This document shows, in pieces, positions 1-14,733 of a DNA stretch of 64,000 bases. The notes beneath the pieces are model-generated. The model was not told where the DNA came from. It saw only the letters and a list, made by a program, of their open reading frames with translations, and ran no database searches. Source of the stretch: Promerops cafer (taxonomy: Eukaryota; Chordata; Aves; Passeriformes; Nectariniidae); NCBI GenBank assembly GCA_013398275.1, contig VZSE01002737.1:1164481-1228480 (forward strand), in the 5' to 3' direction. Position 1 is the first letter of the stretch. Every line of letters starts with the position of its first letter. A program made the position numbers and the translations under genes.

Positions 1-2184
1 ACTAGAATTTCAAGCTTCCCTACAGACTCTTCTGAAACACAGGTCTAATTAATGGAAAATAAAACAAAACTATAACCTGGCAGTATAATTTCTACTAGGA
101 ATGCCCTGTCTTACCAAGAATTTTTTTAATAAAAATTATGTGTTAATGTGACTGCAGAAAAATCTTTCTTTTCAGCACAATTTCCATTTAATCAGAGCCA
201 CTAGCACGGAGATTTGCTGCTGGGCAATAACCCAAAACATTTGCAAGCATTCAACCCTGTTTTATTTCTCAGAAACCATCATAAACTTAACAGCCTGTGC
301 TATCCTTCAAGCAAACCTTACATATTTAATATATACATGTAGGCAGAAAGAAATGGCACAGAACATAAAAGGCTGAGGCCTAAAAAACAGGTTACTTTAT
401 GTCTGTAACAAATTTCACACCCTAAACTATCAGTTAAAATCTCTTTGAAGACCATCCATGATGGACTGAGAGCAACTTTTTCAGGCAAGGAGAGGTACAC
501 AACACAAAACCCTTAACACTGACCTCAAATCCTCTGTCCAACCCATCCAGCACCTTACAGAGTACAGAAGCCTCGTCTATCAGATTAGGGAAGGAGAATG
601 CAGGAGGGAAAGGAAACACCACCAAAATATTTAGTTTCATACAGTCACTCCTGTAGAGCAGGCTATAAATGTTCACATCCATGCACTGCCTGACACAGAA
701 ACATCACTAAATTGTCAGCTAACAAGCAGGAGAGTCAATTTCTATTTCAATTCTATCACATATCTGACACTTGGTTAGCCCAGGGGATCAACTCAGACTG
801 CAGCCAAAATAAAAGCATAGTTTTGTGCTGAAATGACCAAGTATTCTCTATCACTTCTGTCTTTCTTTCCCTCAGAAAAGAAGATAAAAACTTTTGACAT
901 TTTAGGATTCTATGCTTAGAATTTTATGGGAGAGCTAACAAGAAAAAAATAAGACTTCTCTAAATACCATTCCCAACAAATAAGAAAGTCACAGAGTTCA
1001 CCCCTTCCCACACAGCCTCAGAAAAAAAGGATTCCAGCAGCTCAGTTACCACCCCCAAGCTACAGCTCCACTGCTGAGCTACTAAAGCTGTAGAACAGAA
1101 GAAATACCATTATTTAAGACCTTACTTACCCAGCCAGGGCTGAGAATACTGATGTCTTTCAGGAGGCACCAGCAGAGGCAGCACATTTTACAGTCAAGAC
1201 AGACACACAGCACAGCAAGGAGAAAGGCCATGCATGACTCGGCAGCTCCCACAGCCAGCACTCCTGACCACACGGAATGGGAAACAGCACAAAGCCAGGT
1301 AAACACACCTGATAAAAACGCAGCATTTCCTCCCAAGGTGAGCAGGGCTCACAGCCCTAAAGAGGCTCCCCAGACACCCCAGCACAGCTGAACCCCACTG
1401 CCCTGGCACTCACCAAGCAGAGGCCAGGCCAAGGACTCTCCTTGGGTGCTCTCCCTTCTCCTTCAGCAGGGAAACGGGGCTTCAAAGGACAGGCACAGCC
1501 AACCAACACAACCTCCCCAAGAGCCCAGCACTAAAAAGCTGGCGGCCCCAAGAGCCCTCCCCCTCAGACAGCAAAATTTACAGCCCCCTTCATTAGTGTG
1601 GACCACTTTCACCTGCAGCAAGAGCCAGGGCCCAGGAGTGCTGCTGCCTGCCATGGCGTCAGCACGGCGAGGCTGAAGTCAAGCACAGGAGCAGAGCAGG
1701 CAGCTGGGGAGATGGTCTGTCTCATTTCTGTACTGCAAACACGGCAGGCTTGTTTATTTATTTGTTTCAACCTCCCTGAAGCATCAAAAACCTTCAGAAT
1801 AAGCATAGCAGACCCTGAGCCAAAGCTTAATCACAGCTCCTGTGCTGTCAGCTGGCCCTTGTTGAGCTGGCCCAGCCTTCAGGGACACACAGCTGAAGCA
1901 GACAGACTGCCTGAAGCTTTCAAAGCCAGCTGCTCTGTACTTTGCATGGCACTGAAAACATACAGATCAAAGCAGTAGCTACCAACTCTGGTGTGAAAAC
2001 TAAGGCAGGGAAATAGTCCCTTGAATATCACTTAGGATCAGTCTGTAGCTTTTTAATCAGAATCCCCATGACTTCTCTGTTGTAACCACAGGACATCTCT
2101 GCCCCTCGAGACCTACCTCCTTTCCCTTCTCCTTTATAGCCTATTTTATTTCACAGCTGATCCTGTTGCTAAGCCATGCAATAC

Positions 2185-2213
2185 AATAAAATAAAACAAA
2201 ATAAAATAAAATT
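2185..2213. repeat. A-rich (AAAAT/AATAAA) simple repeat
   Basis: Consecutive AATAAA/AAAAT-type units, imperfect, about 29 bases. This is a simple low-complexity tract with no gene around it. Confidence 0.7.
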
Positions 2214-2785
2214 TAAAAATATCCCCTACATATCTCTTTTCCACACAATACTACTGAAATTTTTAGTTAAGGACTGGAGACTTTCCTTTTCACATGATTC
2301 TTCCAGAACTCCATTAAAGAACAGCCAGCAGTGGGCAATGAGGAAGACCTCCATAGGTAAGGGTCAGTAGGTAAACACTTATTTTGGTAAAATAAGTACT
2401 TACTAAAGTAAGTAATCCCTTATTTTGGTAAAACAACAGCAGGAATGATGTGTATGACTGCAGGCTTAATTATTCCTGTGCTCTCATGGTGGGACTTCAG
2501 GGAGAGTAAGACTACCTGGTCTCTTTGAATTGCTGTAAATTCATTCCTGTAAACGCCAAATGCGCAGAAAAACTGGGTCAGCCTGGTTTGCTTCAAACAC
2601 TCCAAATCAGCCTCTTATCCTGAGGTGCTCTCCTTGGAAAAAATGCTGTCAAAATTCAACTCTCTTCAGTTATTTCTGCATGCAGAAGACGGGGGACCCA
2701 GCCCTAACAGCACACAAATGGCTTCACCTCCAGTAAGGCACCCAGCAATGCAGCAGAAGCCACCAGCAGATTTCATGCACCCATG

Positions 2786-2830
2786 TACACAAATTTGTAC
2801 ACAAATTTCATGTACCCATCTACACAAATT
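2786..2830. repeat. Short tandem duplication of a TACACAAATT unit
   Basis: The word TACACAAATT occurs at 2786, 2798 and 2821. The first two copies are 12 bases apart and the third is separated by a short insert. It is a small local duplication with no evident function. Confidence 0.6.
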
Positions 2831-4006
2831 CTCCCGTCTCATGGCGTGTTTGGCACTCAAACTGTCACCTTAGTCAGTACTGAATCCCTGTGAATTCAAA
2901 ATGAGCTTCTTCATGCCTGTGTATAGCTCTAATCAAAGATGTTATCACTCAGGACTTGTGGGAATGTCTGTGTCATTCATAAATTATGAACTAGACTTCT
3001 TTAAGCCGTGGTAATTACTACAGGTATGCAGCACTAGGCAGAAATGTGATGTTTACAGAGCAGTGCTCCACTAAAATGTCAATATTATAAAGCCTGTAAC
3101 TGATTAGATTGTTCTGGACAAGAACCTTAGCAGATACGAAACAAACCAGCTTTTTTTGATGCAGACAGAGGCAGCACAATTTAACAACTGTAAATTACAG
3201 CTATTTTTCTGCTGCTTTCTTGTCCTCTGTTGCATCCATTACAGAGCATGATTACCTGCACATCTTACAAAGACTATTCCAGAAAATAGCCTTGCAATGC
3301 AGGTCACTTTCATTCACAACTCTCTAAAAGTGTTTAAAAACAGGAGAAATATTTTGGAAATGTGTTACATTATTATGGCTGAAATGAAACAAACAAACAA
3401 ATAAAAACTGTTGCAGAAGATACAAATAATATTTTAATTTGAAATGAATACCTACTGCAACCTTTTCCCCACCCTGTTTTTCAAACTACTTTGTTCTGCT
3501 ATTACAAAGAAGGTAGAAACCCACCGACTCTGAATGACATATATATGTACACAAAATTGATACAGCCGGGGAAGTAAAAAAAGCTTCCATTGGAATTTAA
3601 AGGCAAAACCACAATTTATATTAAATTGCTTTAAGCTTAATTTAGAAACTGTTTCATTTCAGTCAGTTACAGATGCAAGCCTAACTTGTAAATTTCGGCC
3701 AAAGTTATTGTGACCACAAATACAACAGCGATTGCTGCAAACTAAGATTTTTACATTTGTTTGAGATGCCATCTCATTCCAGTTCCTGCTGGCATTCATA
3801 TATTTCCATAAATCAGTGTGCACAGAGGCAGAGAGGATAGGGGAGTTGCCTTTTATTTACTGTTGTTTGTTGAGGGAAGGAGAACCAACATTGTCCATTT
3901 TCTTTCTTGGTAGTTGTGGTTCACAGCCCTCCCAGAACAACCCAAACTACAGCCACGGCAGATCCAGCCCTGTGTACCTCAGGGGGAAGGATGTACATTT
4001 TAGGGA

Positions 4007-4072
4007 AATATATTTATATATACTGTATATATTTTTATATATTATATATTATATNATTCTATTATATATAAT
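4007..4072. repeat. AT-rich TATA-type low-complexity tract with one ambiguous base
   Basis: A nearly pure A/T stretch of TATAT words. The base at 4055 is N, probably because the tract could not be resolved in sequencing. The tract can fold back on itself, but its composition alone explains that. Confidence 0.75.
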
Positions 4073-7000
4073 GCTCTTAATGCTGTAGGATAAGGAGGCC
4101 TGCATACATCCAAGTTTCCTATTTAGATTATTCTTATGACTGCATAATGAGGGAAAATGACACGCCCAGCACTCTCCATCAAAGATATGGTTAAACAAAC
4201 CTTTAGCAGTGAGTTCATAAAAACAAAACCAATTAATTTACTGTGTTCATCTAACATCAGTATCCCAGTTCCAGCTAGTTCAGGAGGTCTTCCACAGCTA
4301 TTAAAAGTTAATTCTGCTGGGGACAATCCAGTGTGCAGCTTTGTCTGGTGAGATGGTCCTTTTGTAAATCTGACCTCTTGTTCTACATTCCTTTATTTCA
4401 CCTTTTTGGATGTGATGAGGGAATTCAAACAGAGAAGCAAAGCTCCTCCATGGATATCACATGTAAACAGTGAGTTTTGAAGCCACTTTTAAGAACTCCT
4501 TTACTTAGACTCACACCACGGTTGAAGAGGAAAGGACTTCTGGAGGTCATCTGCATTTCAGCATGGAAGGTGAGCCAAGTTCAGAAGAACAAATTCAGGC
4601 CTGACTATCCAGGGCAAACAAGGAGCAATTCTTACCCTGTTTCCTATGGAGTAACTTGAAACATCTTGATGGTAAATTATGACCAAATCTGACTAAAAGA
4701 TATAGATTGCAAATGTGATTAATCTCTCCTACCAACTCTGTAAAAAACAGGCAGCCAACGGTAGCTATCTTGATATCAAATTTCAAAAAAAAAAAGCAGC
4801 AAGAATATTAATTTTCCTTTTCAAAAATTAATATGCAATAATTTCATGAATACAGAGGGGTTTATATCTCATAAAAACAACAAGAAAACCAAACTAGGAA
4901 CCACACTGCCGGGACACCAGGTCATTTTTGACTCAGAAGGCAGAGCACTGTGCACTGAGTCACCAGTGCTTCCAGTCTGCTGCCAAGTCCTCCCATCAAA
5001 ACACCTTACAGTTCTGGGAATGGCATAATGAAGTCACTGTCAGAGTTGTGTGCCTTGACACTATGAAGAACCAAGTTCTTTGCCAGCATAATTCTGTTGA
5101 TTTTAGGAGAGGTGCTGCAGCAGAGAATTCAGATCATAATTCACAGTGCTGTCATGAAGTCCAATATTTTTATTGAAAAAGCAACCTGAAAAATATTCAC
5201 TATAACTGGCTCTGCACACCTAGTGAGAACAGATAAAAATCACATTCTGTATTAGCACCAGTGCTTTTGGCTGCAGGCCACGATGTGATCTTTATAAATA
5301 TAAACTGACCACCAGAAGAGGATTTTGGGCATGAATATGTTAAAACACAAAATTCTAGTGTAATCACTATGGTTACCAGAGTAGAAATAGAACATGAATT
5401 AAAAAAAAAAACAATTCAGGGACGAATATCCTCCTCATTAGATACAATCTACCAAGGATACTTGCATTCTTGCATTGCTTAGTGGGAGCCCAGTACTCTA
5501 AACCCCTGAATCACGATTGACATTGTGAGGTTCTCAGTCAGTCATCTTCACCACCCTGGCACCAGCTGTCAGCTTCCTGAAAATGTCAGGTTTGTGCTCA
5601 TTGAAGGAAGAAGGTTCTTTTTAGTCATAGTAAAAAATTTGGAGGAATAACTTACCCTTGGATACCTAAATTTAAATTTCAGAGTCATTGCCATCTTGTT
5701 GGGCAGAGGTCTGGCGAGGAATAAAAAGAAAGTTGTGAAAGACATCTCTGAAGGCCTCTGCAGTTCAGCTTCCTTGACATCTGGGAAAGAAGACGGGCAG
5801 GAGGAGCCTTCAGACCTCGACGAGCCATGTGGACAGGAGGATCCGTGTCACAGTGCTCCTTGCACGGTGCTCCCACCACGCAGAAGCCCATCTCCGTGGC
5901 CAGATGCCACCCCTGCTGCCAAGGGGGTGAGGAACAGCTGTTGAAGGACGGTGATGTGACAAAGCAACCAAATGCTTTACCCCACCTTTCGGCCCCAGAC
6001 AGCACATGGGTGAAGGCAGGGTTCAGATCTGCCACATCTGGAAACAAGAGCCTACCTCTTGCAGCTGCAGCAGCTGGATCACCCTAATCCAGCACAGCAC
6101 AGCTGATTCTGTGTGTGCCACACATGAATCGGGTAAAGAGCAACCAGATCAGTAGTCTGCTTTGCTTCTTTTCACCTTATTAAAAATGTGGACAGTTGAA
6201 ACCCACTTTTAGTGAGGAAAGTCTTTAATCAAACAGGAGTCCATTGCATAAGGGCTTGATGTTACAACAAAAGATGCACAAACCAGTGAACCATCCAACA
6301 ATTTCATTTTGTGATTTTCCACCACTGCCTACACAAACAGAGCTAAAGGTTTGTGACAGCTGCTTGTGTTTCGATTATCTCTTTCAGACTCTCAAAGTTC
6401 AAAACCACATTCTAGAGAAGCAACTGGCATAAGGAAATTATTTCTAACAGCCCATCCACTGAAGAGGCACCATTTTATTATTAATTACTCATATTGTCAT
6501 AGAACCTAATTGTCCCAGCCAAGAATAGAGGCTCACTGTGTTCATTCAGTACAAAGAGGAGGGCAAGGGCAGGCCTTGCCCCAAGGACCTCGCCCTCTAC
6601 AAACTCCTAGTCCAAGCTCCACGTTAACCACTGCCAGCTCTTCAAGAAGCTTCATCTAGTGCTCAACACACCCCACGAGATTTCAGCCAGCCTGAATTCC
6701 CAAAGAACTGCAAAAGTCACACCTCACAGATTTAAATGAAGATTTCCCACATATTCCCGTTGTAAAGGTCATCCCACATGCTGGATGCCACTACAGTGAA
6801 GCCTGTCACTTAACTTTTCCCCATTCAGCGACAGGAGCAAGGGGTACTTTTTGGGGTGAGGCTACCCACAGACAGCAGGCAAGGAGAGGCGAGATGCATT
6901 CCTTGCAGGGAGAGGTGGCTGGAATTTGGTTTCTCCCACCAGCAATGAACAACTAGGTGTATGGAAAGAGCAAAGGAAACATTAAGCGTTTCAACCAGCT

Positions 7001-10000
7001 GCAGGGATTAGTAAATGCTGATGGGAAAATTTCAGTCCCGGCAGAGAAGAGCTGTGGTTCAGAAAGAGATAAGTGGGAAGGAGTAGGAAGACTGTAACAA
7101 ACTGTGGGATGGCAGCCAGGAGCAGTCAGCTTCCAAAGGGGGAAAGAGCAAAGCAGAAAGGGCAGCTGAGGCTGAGAGATGGGGATGTATTCCGGGATCC
7201 CAGGTACTTTCCAAGTGCTCTGGATCAGCAGAGTATGAGGGAGAGGGACCACAAAGGGACCGTACAGGGTACTCTGATGAGGTGCTGATGATCTCTAAGG
7301 ACAAGGGCTTTTGCTACTGAAACACTACCAAATAATGAACTGAGAAACAAAGAGTTTTATCTGAGTTTTTCATCCTCTTTTTCCTTTAGTTTTGATTGTG
7401 ATAAAGTAGCAAAACTACCACAACCCCATTCCTAAATGGCCTTACTGGTCACCCTGGCACCAGTGGGAGACACTGCCAGTGCACACCCTGGTCAGTGAGG
7501 GGGAGTTTCTTGACCAGCTTTTTTAAATTGAAGGATTTGGAAGATAAATTATTGGACTTACTCTGAGGAAAATCTGTGTTTTCCTTGTGATTTACTCACA
7601 GATTTCCTTTGAAATCATGGCCGAACAACCTATCCCGCCACAGCTTCTGGACCTCTATTACTTATCTGTAAATTCCCCTTATTATTCCTTAATACCAACT
7701 CCCTGACAAAGTCCTATTTCCACAGTAAAATCTCTAATCTTCTATTTATACGCCTGCAACTCGTTGTGCCAGGCATCGCAGAGTCCCCAGGTGTTACTGT
7801 CATGCCATAAATAACAATTTCTCCCACCCTGCTGGGACTCAGTGGCCAAACTGCAGCTCACGGAACGAGCAGCACTCTGAATTTTCAGGCTGTTTCCACT
7901 TTCCTGGAGTGCACTCTGTGCTGTCACAGGGTAACAAAGAACTAGACCTGCTCACTAACAAAACTACCTTTGAACAACTACAACTGGCTTACGTTGATGT
8001 TTTCACTACTCTGTGTGCAAGTGACACCTTTCAGACACACACGAGCAGTGGTTAATTATTCCAGCGGATTTTATTTCACCAGAGTCTCTTCCCACTAAAG
8101 ACCCCAACCAATGTCAGTGCCCCTGGAGGGCTGGATGTGAACCTCATCCCTCTGGCAGCAGCCAAGGTCATGCTGACTCACTCCCTCTGGCTTTTCCCTG
8201 CATCTATCCAGTGCCAGTGCTCTGGTAAGTGCTTGACTATTCATTACACTGGCACTTGCAAAGCTGCAATTCCTTTCTCCACAGACAGCACAAACCATCG
8301 GACTGCAGGCTCCTAAAAGTGTTGCTTATCAGATTCTGGATGCCTTTTCAAGGGGTAGATTACTTTCTGCTACAAAAATAACATGGCAGGAGAAGAATCT
8401 CTGCTGCAGGGTTTTGGGGCAGAATTCAGGATCCCCTTTCCCAAACCTACTTCTTCAGACTGGAATATTTTACAAGCACATCCTTGAGTAGTGGCAACAA
8501 AGCAGCAGCTCTCAGCAGCCAGCCCAGCATCACCTGGGGGTGCCTAACTCAAGCTCTCACTGGTTAAGAAACCAGGGCCCACATTTCAAGAAACATCTTG
8601 CAACTGACAGACCTTTATAGAATAAAAAGTGAGCACAGCACGGTCTTCACCTGCAACTCTGCCTGTTACACCCAGGGAAAGGGTTATTTATACCCAAACA
8701 TGGCTCATTTTAGGTTTAAGTGTCTTCCCATCAGTCTAATCTGCTACAAAAGCAAACTCAACAACCATAAAAACACAGGCATGACTCTGAGTGTCTCAAA
8801 CATCAGCCCAGGGAACAGTGATTAAAATACTTTTCAAACACAAGTGCTAGAACTATAATCAAGGTTATCACTGCATTTTCTGTTCTTGAATAAATACCTC
8901 TCCACAAGCAAGTAGACAGAAAATATTTTAATTACAAATCATGATTCAGTATTAAATAACTACAGCAAAAATATTTAAAGCCAGGAGCCTATGTGTGTAT
9001 CACAACAATAACTCAGGTATGTGATCTGTAATTTCAAAGTATGTGAGCAAAAAGAAGTCATATAGGTTTCAATGGAAAGTTGCTCAGCCTGCTTAATAAA
9101 GCAAACCCAATGTTTTCCAATATAAATGAAATACAAACTTTGGGGACAAATTTCCAAATCTGATCTAACTTTGATAGTTCAGTTCTGTTACTTTAATATG
9201 GATTTTATTTTGTGAATAGAAAACATCTAAGAATCTACAGCATCACTGTAACATTAAACGCAGCACATTTGGAAAAAAATGTTGTCCCTCAACTGTGTTG
9301 TTACAGATTTGCTACTATTTTTACACAGCTGAGCTTACACCATCTTAAGTGAAAGTTTTGTTATTATCAGATGGCAATCATCAGACCTTATCTGGCAGAG
9401 AAATGAAAAGCTTACCTAATGCCCAGGAAATGGAATTACCTAATGCCCAAAGTAATGTACTCCTAACAATGCCACAAGACTCCATCTCCTTTATTGGTAT
9501 ACACAGACAATTATATTCCATCTAAATTCTGTTTCTCTTCTCTAATGTAATATATCATACACTTGATTTCACAGAGGAGTCCTTGGTACCATATCCTTAC
9601 AATTTACTGTAAAATTTGTCACCAAGGACCCAGATTTACGACCACCATTTTATGGATTAGTAATTGATCTAGTGCACATTTTTAGTTTACTGCAGATGGA
9701 AGATCCATGTCAGCTGAAAACTCTTTCCTTCAGGTTTCTGCTGTGTTCTGTGTTTGGTTGTGGGGGTTTTTTCTCCTTGTTCTTACACATTTGGGGCTGG
9801 TCAAGTGCATGAACATGAGCAGCCACAGAAGCTCAGCAGAGTTACGACAACTCATTAAACTGCAAGAACAAGATCACATGCTTGAGACACAATAATTATA
9901 ATTATGCCAGTTCTTCCCACTTTGGTGGGAAGAAATCAGAATTCTCAGTTTGTAACACATTTTATCACTTGCATCTCGATGACAGTGCTGTTTGCCAGCG

Positions 10001-13000
10001 GGTGGTAGGCAGAGATCCAACAATAAATCATTGCCCCCCTTTTATCTTTGACTTACCCATGAAGGCAGGACTTCAGCATCCGTCTTCAAGCCATACCTGC
10101 TGTAAATGACCCTTAGGCACAACCCTGAATAGAGGCTATGTTGTTAGAGATAGCATTCTTCACACGGGATGCTTAAATCCAACCTTTCCTAACTGTTTGT
10201 AGGTGGGAATTACAAGCAGTTATCAAAGAAAGAAAGGACAATGCAAATGTTCCCTTCAAGTAAACTCAAGTGAGCTCTGCATATTTGCCATTGCTGTGCA
10301 GTCACCTGGAATTATCCAGAACCGTGCAAACTTTTAATGCTTTGTAAAAACTCTATGAGGTATTCAGGGTATGAGCAAAACTTTTCCTACTCACCTAAAA
10401 AAAAAAGCCCCACAAGCTTGTCTTTATTAATACTATTTATTAAAGGAACTACAAGCTACTGAGAGCACATATACAGCTGTTAAGTATCTTGGCTTAGCCA
10501 TCAAATTGAGAACCAGAGGCAACGAATACACAGACACTTCAACCCAATTGTCAACTCTCCATCTGCCTCCAGACCAAATGCTCCAGTTCTCTTAATACTC
10601 AAATGCCAAAAGGTTGAGAGTTCTACTTTTCTGGGCAGGGCCAGGATTCAGAGCAGTCTGGCATCCTGCACCTTGCCTTGTGGGTGTGAGTAGACAATAC
10701 TCCAGTCCTGAGAAGACAAAATCCAAATCTTGCTGTGTTCATGTTTGGCCAAGAGCCAAGCTTTTATAAATTAATTATTTCACCAAGCCACCTGTTCCCT
10801 GTGCCTGACCCAAATTCCTATCTTTATCCTTAAAAGCTTGCTTTTGTCTTCTTATCTGAGCTTTACAACTACTAGGAGATGGGCTTCCCCCTCTAAGTAT
10901 CCAAAACAGAAGTTAAAACTGCAGCTGTTAGCAGCTTCCAGCTTTCCTCCGTGGGAATTAGTCATTAGCCAGTGATGACAAACAGCACTTTGCAGTTCAT
11001 TCTCAGTACACTGACATTTAAATCCATCCAGAGTGACTGAGGCATCCAAGGAAAGCCCATTTGGCACTGACAGACTTCCCAGAGTACAATCAAATGCACA
11101 GCACTGCCCCTGCTACCTGTGTGCCACCTGTGAGCTCTGAGAGATCACAGAAGAGAAAACAATCACAGACCAAAAAAAAACACCAAACCACCAGGAAGTG
11201 AAGTTATATAATTTAGCTGGAATGTCCCCAGAGGTGATTGACTGAAGTGGAAGGTGACTAACTCTGCTAACTGAGGATGTCTTTCATGCTTCTTGGCTCA
11301 GCACAATGTTGTCTCTACCACTGCTAGAGAACTACTCGCTGTGTAGATGGGTTGAAGACGGTGCAGAGGTAACTTAGGTGTGATTCAGGGGAGCAAGGGT
11401 GATGGACAAGGTATGGCAGCACCATGTGGGTAATGGGCCCCATTCCCAGTGCTGATCAAAAGGTCTGAGTGCATTATCTAACCTCACTGGGCATCAGTCA
11501 TCTTGTCTGGGCTTAAACAAATAATTCCAGAAACCATACAATTTTTTATTTTTTTTTAAAGGGGGTTGAGTTTCCTAAAGCCTCATGGAAAAGTGTCTTC
11601 TTCCTTTGCATCCACACAGCCAATCTGATTTTAAAGCTGCCCTAAAAGTGATCTTTCCAAGGATGACTTTAATGGTGAGGCTGCTACAAAGCAGAGAAGA
11701 CAAATCCTTGGTTGTTTCATTTTCAGTCCATGCTAAAACAATATTTCAAAGTATTTCTAGGAACCCCTCATGTCCTGACAATATCTGAACATAGTATGGA
11801 AGGTCTAATCTGCAAAAAAGGCCAGATTTCTTACATTCACACAATGACAAAAAGGCTCTTTGACATAAAAAAATCAGTAACACATCTTAGAGACCAGCAA
11901 ATGAACACTAAGTAAGATATAGGATAAAGAGTAAAAAAAAAAAATTAAAAGTACATAAACCATCATGAGCAGGAGACAAGCACTGTACAAGACTGAGAAT
12001 GAGGCTGCAGACAGAGAGGGAGGAACCCCAAGAGAGATGAAGAAAATGGGACTGGACGCATTTCAGTCTTAGTGAAAGCCTTTTGGTGTCTCATAGGTCT
12101 GTCCCAAAACCACGGATTTAGGACAGTAGCCTGCTCCTTCTTTTAACTACCAAGTTAATTAAAATTTGATAGTGAAAGAATTTCAGAAACGTAAGTATTA
12201 TAATCTCAAAATTATTTTTAATACTACCCTCTGCAGAGAAGTAGAGACCCCAACAAAACACTAATCTGCAACCTAGCTTAATTTCTATCTGCCTACTTCA
12301 GCTTTAGGCACCTGCCTTTGCTCAGGCACATTTTTCACCTTCTGACTAGTCCCAGCTACTTCCATCTGTAGCTGGTCTGTACTCACAGACTGCATTCACA
12401 GTACAAAAAATTGCTGGTTTCCCCTCGTAATTATCTGCTGTGAGTGATGCAACTGATAAAGGGACAAAGGGCACATTCATGTCTCTGCATGCTGTATCAA
12501 TTCCTCTAAATTAGGAAAATACTCTCTCTCCTCCCACATAAAATGAGTGTTTTTGATTTCTCAAGGAAATGAGGAAAGAAGAGGGCTATGAAAGTCACGG
12601 AACGAATGTAAGACACTTCAGCAGAAATTAATGTGTGCTTTTCAGTCTCTGCCATTGCAATTTAAAATCATCCCTCCCAAAAAAAAGTACAGTACAGAAT
12701 TGTACTGAATTAAACATTATCCCCTCAGGTATCAGACAAAGAGGGAAGGGAAATCTATAACAGAGGCAAAGCTCTACAATGCAGCAGAGACATGAGTGAA
12801 GCAGGAGCAAGTGGTGATTCTGATTTTACTCTCACTGTCCATATGGAGAAAACACTGATGCAAAAACATAAGAGAGAATGAGGTACTGAAGAAAAAACAC
12901 ATTCAATCTCAAGAAGAAAGCTCTTCTTCTAGAAGCCCTCAATACAGCCAGAAAAACACATGATCTTGCATGTATTTTCCTCCAACTGCCAGTTGTATAA

Positions 13001-14499
13001 GGTATATAAAAGTTGCCCAGGTGCAAATTCACTCTATCTGACTTTGAGAATGCTCCTCATTTTACCATGATGAATGCTCACAAATTACTGTTTTATGCCA
13101 AATCTTATTTTCTCCACCATTGTTTTGCCCCTCTTGCACTTTCAATAAAGCCAGGTGTTCGCCCTGAATGCACACAGACCGCACACGCACACCCTGAGAA
13201 ACAAAATCCAATAGGCAACACAGAACGGAAGGAAAAACGTTTCACCTAAAGGAAGGTGAAAAGATGGTAGCAAACTATTTCTTTTCTAATCCACTATAAA
13301 AAGGCCTAATTCCAAACAGATGTGGAGCTTCAGATTAAAATCTCTCCTCTGATCCCCAATGTTACATTTGTAAGCCTTACACGGGAAGTAGTTCATAATG
13401 ATAATGTCTGGCTCACCCATTAACACCTCAATCAGTTATATTAGATTTGTTACTAATCCAATATTTCCTAGAAAATCTATGGAAAATTTACTTTTCTATG
13501 ACATAAAATCCAGCTGTAACTTCCATTTATCTCTGAGGAGTTCAACCCAGATGACAGATTCAATCAGAATCGCTCAGATTAGAGAGAGATTTATTTGATG
13601 AAAGACTAAAATGAAAAAAATAATTTAACTACTGGGAGAAAACAAACTGCAGTCTCTTTAGATTTATTTTCTGAATATGTGAGACCCCAGTGTTGAAAGC
13701 TGACCATCCCTGCTAAAGGGCTGGTTATTATAGGAGGACTAACACTGCATGTTCATCTGTACTGGGTGCTAAGGATACAACACAATCACTGAGAGCAACT
13801 GGGAATACAGGTTCCTGGAAAAATACCCAAAAGCTTCATCGACATTTTTCTTTGCGCGCTGCCAAAGCTCCAGCAATAGTCCTAATTTCTCCTAACATGA
13901 TTCCAGCTGCTTATGTTTTCTGTAGGCTAATGCACAGGATTCATTTCCTCTTGGAGGAAGCAATCCTGATGTAATTTGATGAGCATCTCTCTTAACATCA
14001 GTATCCACTTTAGCAGCTCATGCTGTCCCCCTCTTCCCTCAGCATTCATTCCTCTCCTCGTGCTGACTTTTAGGCAAAGGTAGAACAGTTCACTGGGAGG
14101 TATTGAGAATCAGATGATGAAACCAAAATCTGGGTTATAGACAGCAACAACCCCTCCTCGGTTATTTTTAGCTGAGGTTAGTTTCCTACCCTGCTGTGAT
14201 AGTACGAACAGTTGCACAGCTGAGAGCCACAACAGGGGCAGGAATGGCAGGGGGAGAGGTAGGATTGTCTTGCTGGAGATGAGCACATCAAACTCCATCC
14301 TTAGTAACCCCATGTCACTGCAGACTTAATAGCAAGCAAGAGAAAATTAAATTCAAGCACAAAGGGAGGCTGTGGGCCTTGTTTCCAGGCAGGACATTAC
14401 TGTGTGCAGGGTAACTCACAGCAACTCGCCACTCAAATTTAACTATGCACAGTGGGCAACCTTAAGAGACTTTGCACTGTTCAAGGCCCCTTGCTGTCT

Positions 14500-14725
14500 G
14501 CCCCCTTTCTCCCCTAGTGCAACCTCCTCTGACAGCAGGACCAGCTCTACACTCAGACCAGGTTCCTGAGGGCTGTATCCAGTTGGGGCTTGAAAAGTTC
14601 CACAGAAAGAGACTGCATGACCTCTCTGGGCAACCTGCGGGACTGCCAGTGCTCACGGGGAAACAGATCTACCTTAAATTCAGTCTGAACCTCTGTAGTT
14701 TCAATTTCTGTCAGTTACCTCGTCT
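14500..14725 (-). mobile_element. CR1 LINE fragment, 3' region (older copy)
   Basis: Read on the minus strand this resembles the 3' untranslated/ORF2-end part of avian CR1 elements. Plus-strand landmarks are the phrases around 'cagttggggcttgaaaa' and 'cctctctgggcaacctg', both common in avian CR1 3' ends. It lies directly beside a second, better preserved CR1 copy that starts near 14734 in the same orientation. The open frames here are frames through the repeat. Family assignment is by memory of CR1 sequence, not by alignment. Confidence 0.65.
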
Positions 14726-14733
14726 TCCCACCC

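Larger units (their letters stand above)
1..14480. other. Gene-free stretch, possible first intron of BICD1
   Basis: No coding exon was recognised on either strand. Open frames are short (mostly under 100 codons), overlap each other on both strands and show no family resemblance. The stretch is AT-rich with poly-A runs and scattered simple repeats, and no CR1 tail was noticed. If the CpG island at 20.1-21.3 kb is the BICD1 promoter, as inferred from gene order, this would be first-intron sequence on the minus strand. I looked for BICD1 coiled-coil exons in reverse orientation and saw none. Confidence 0.45.
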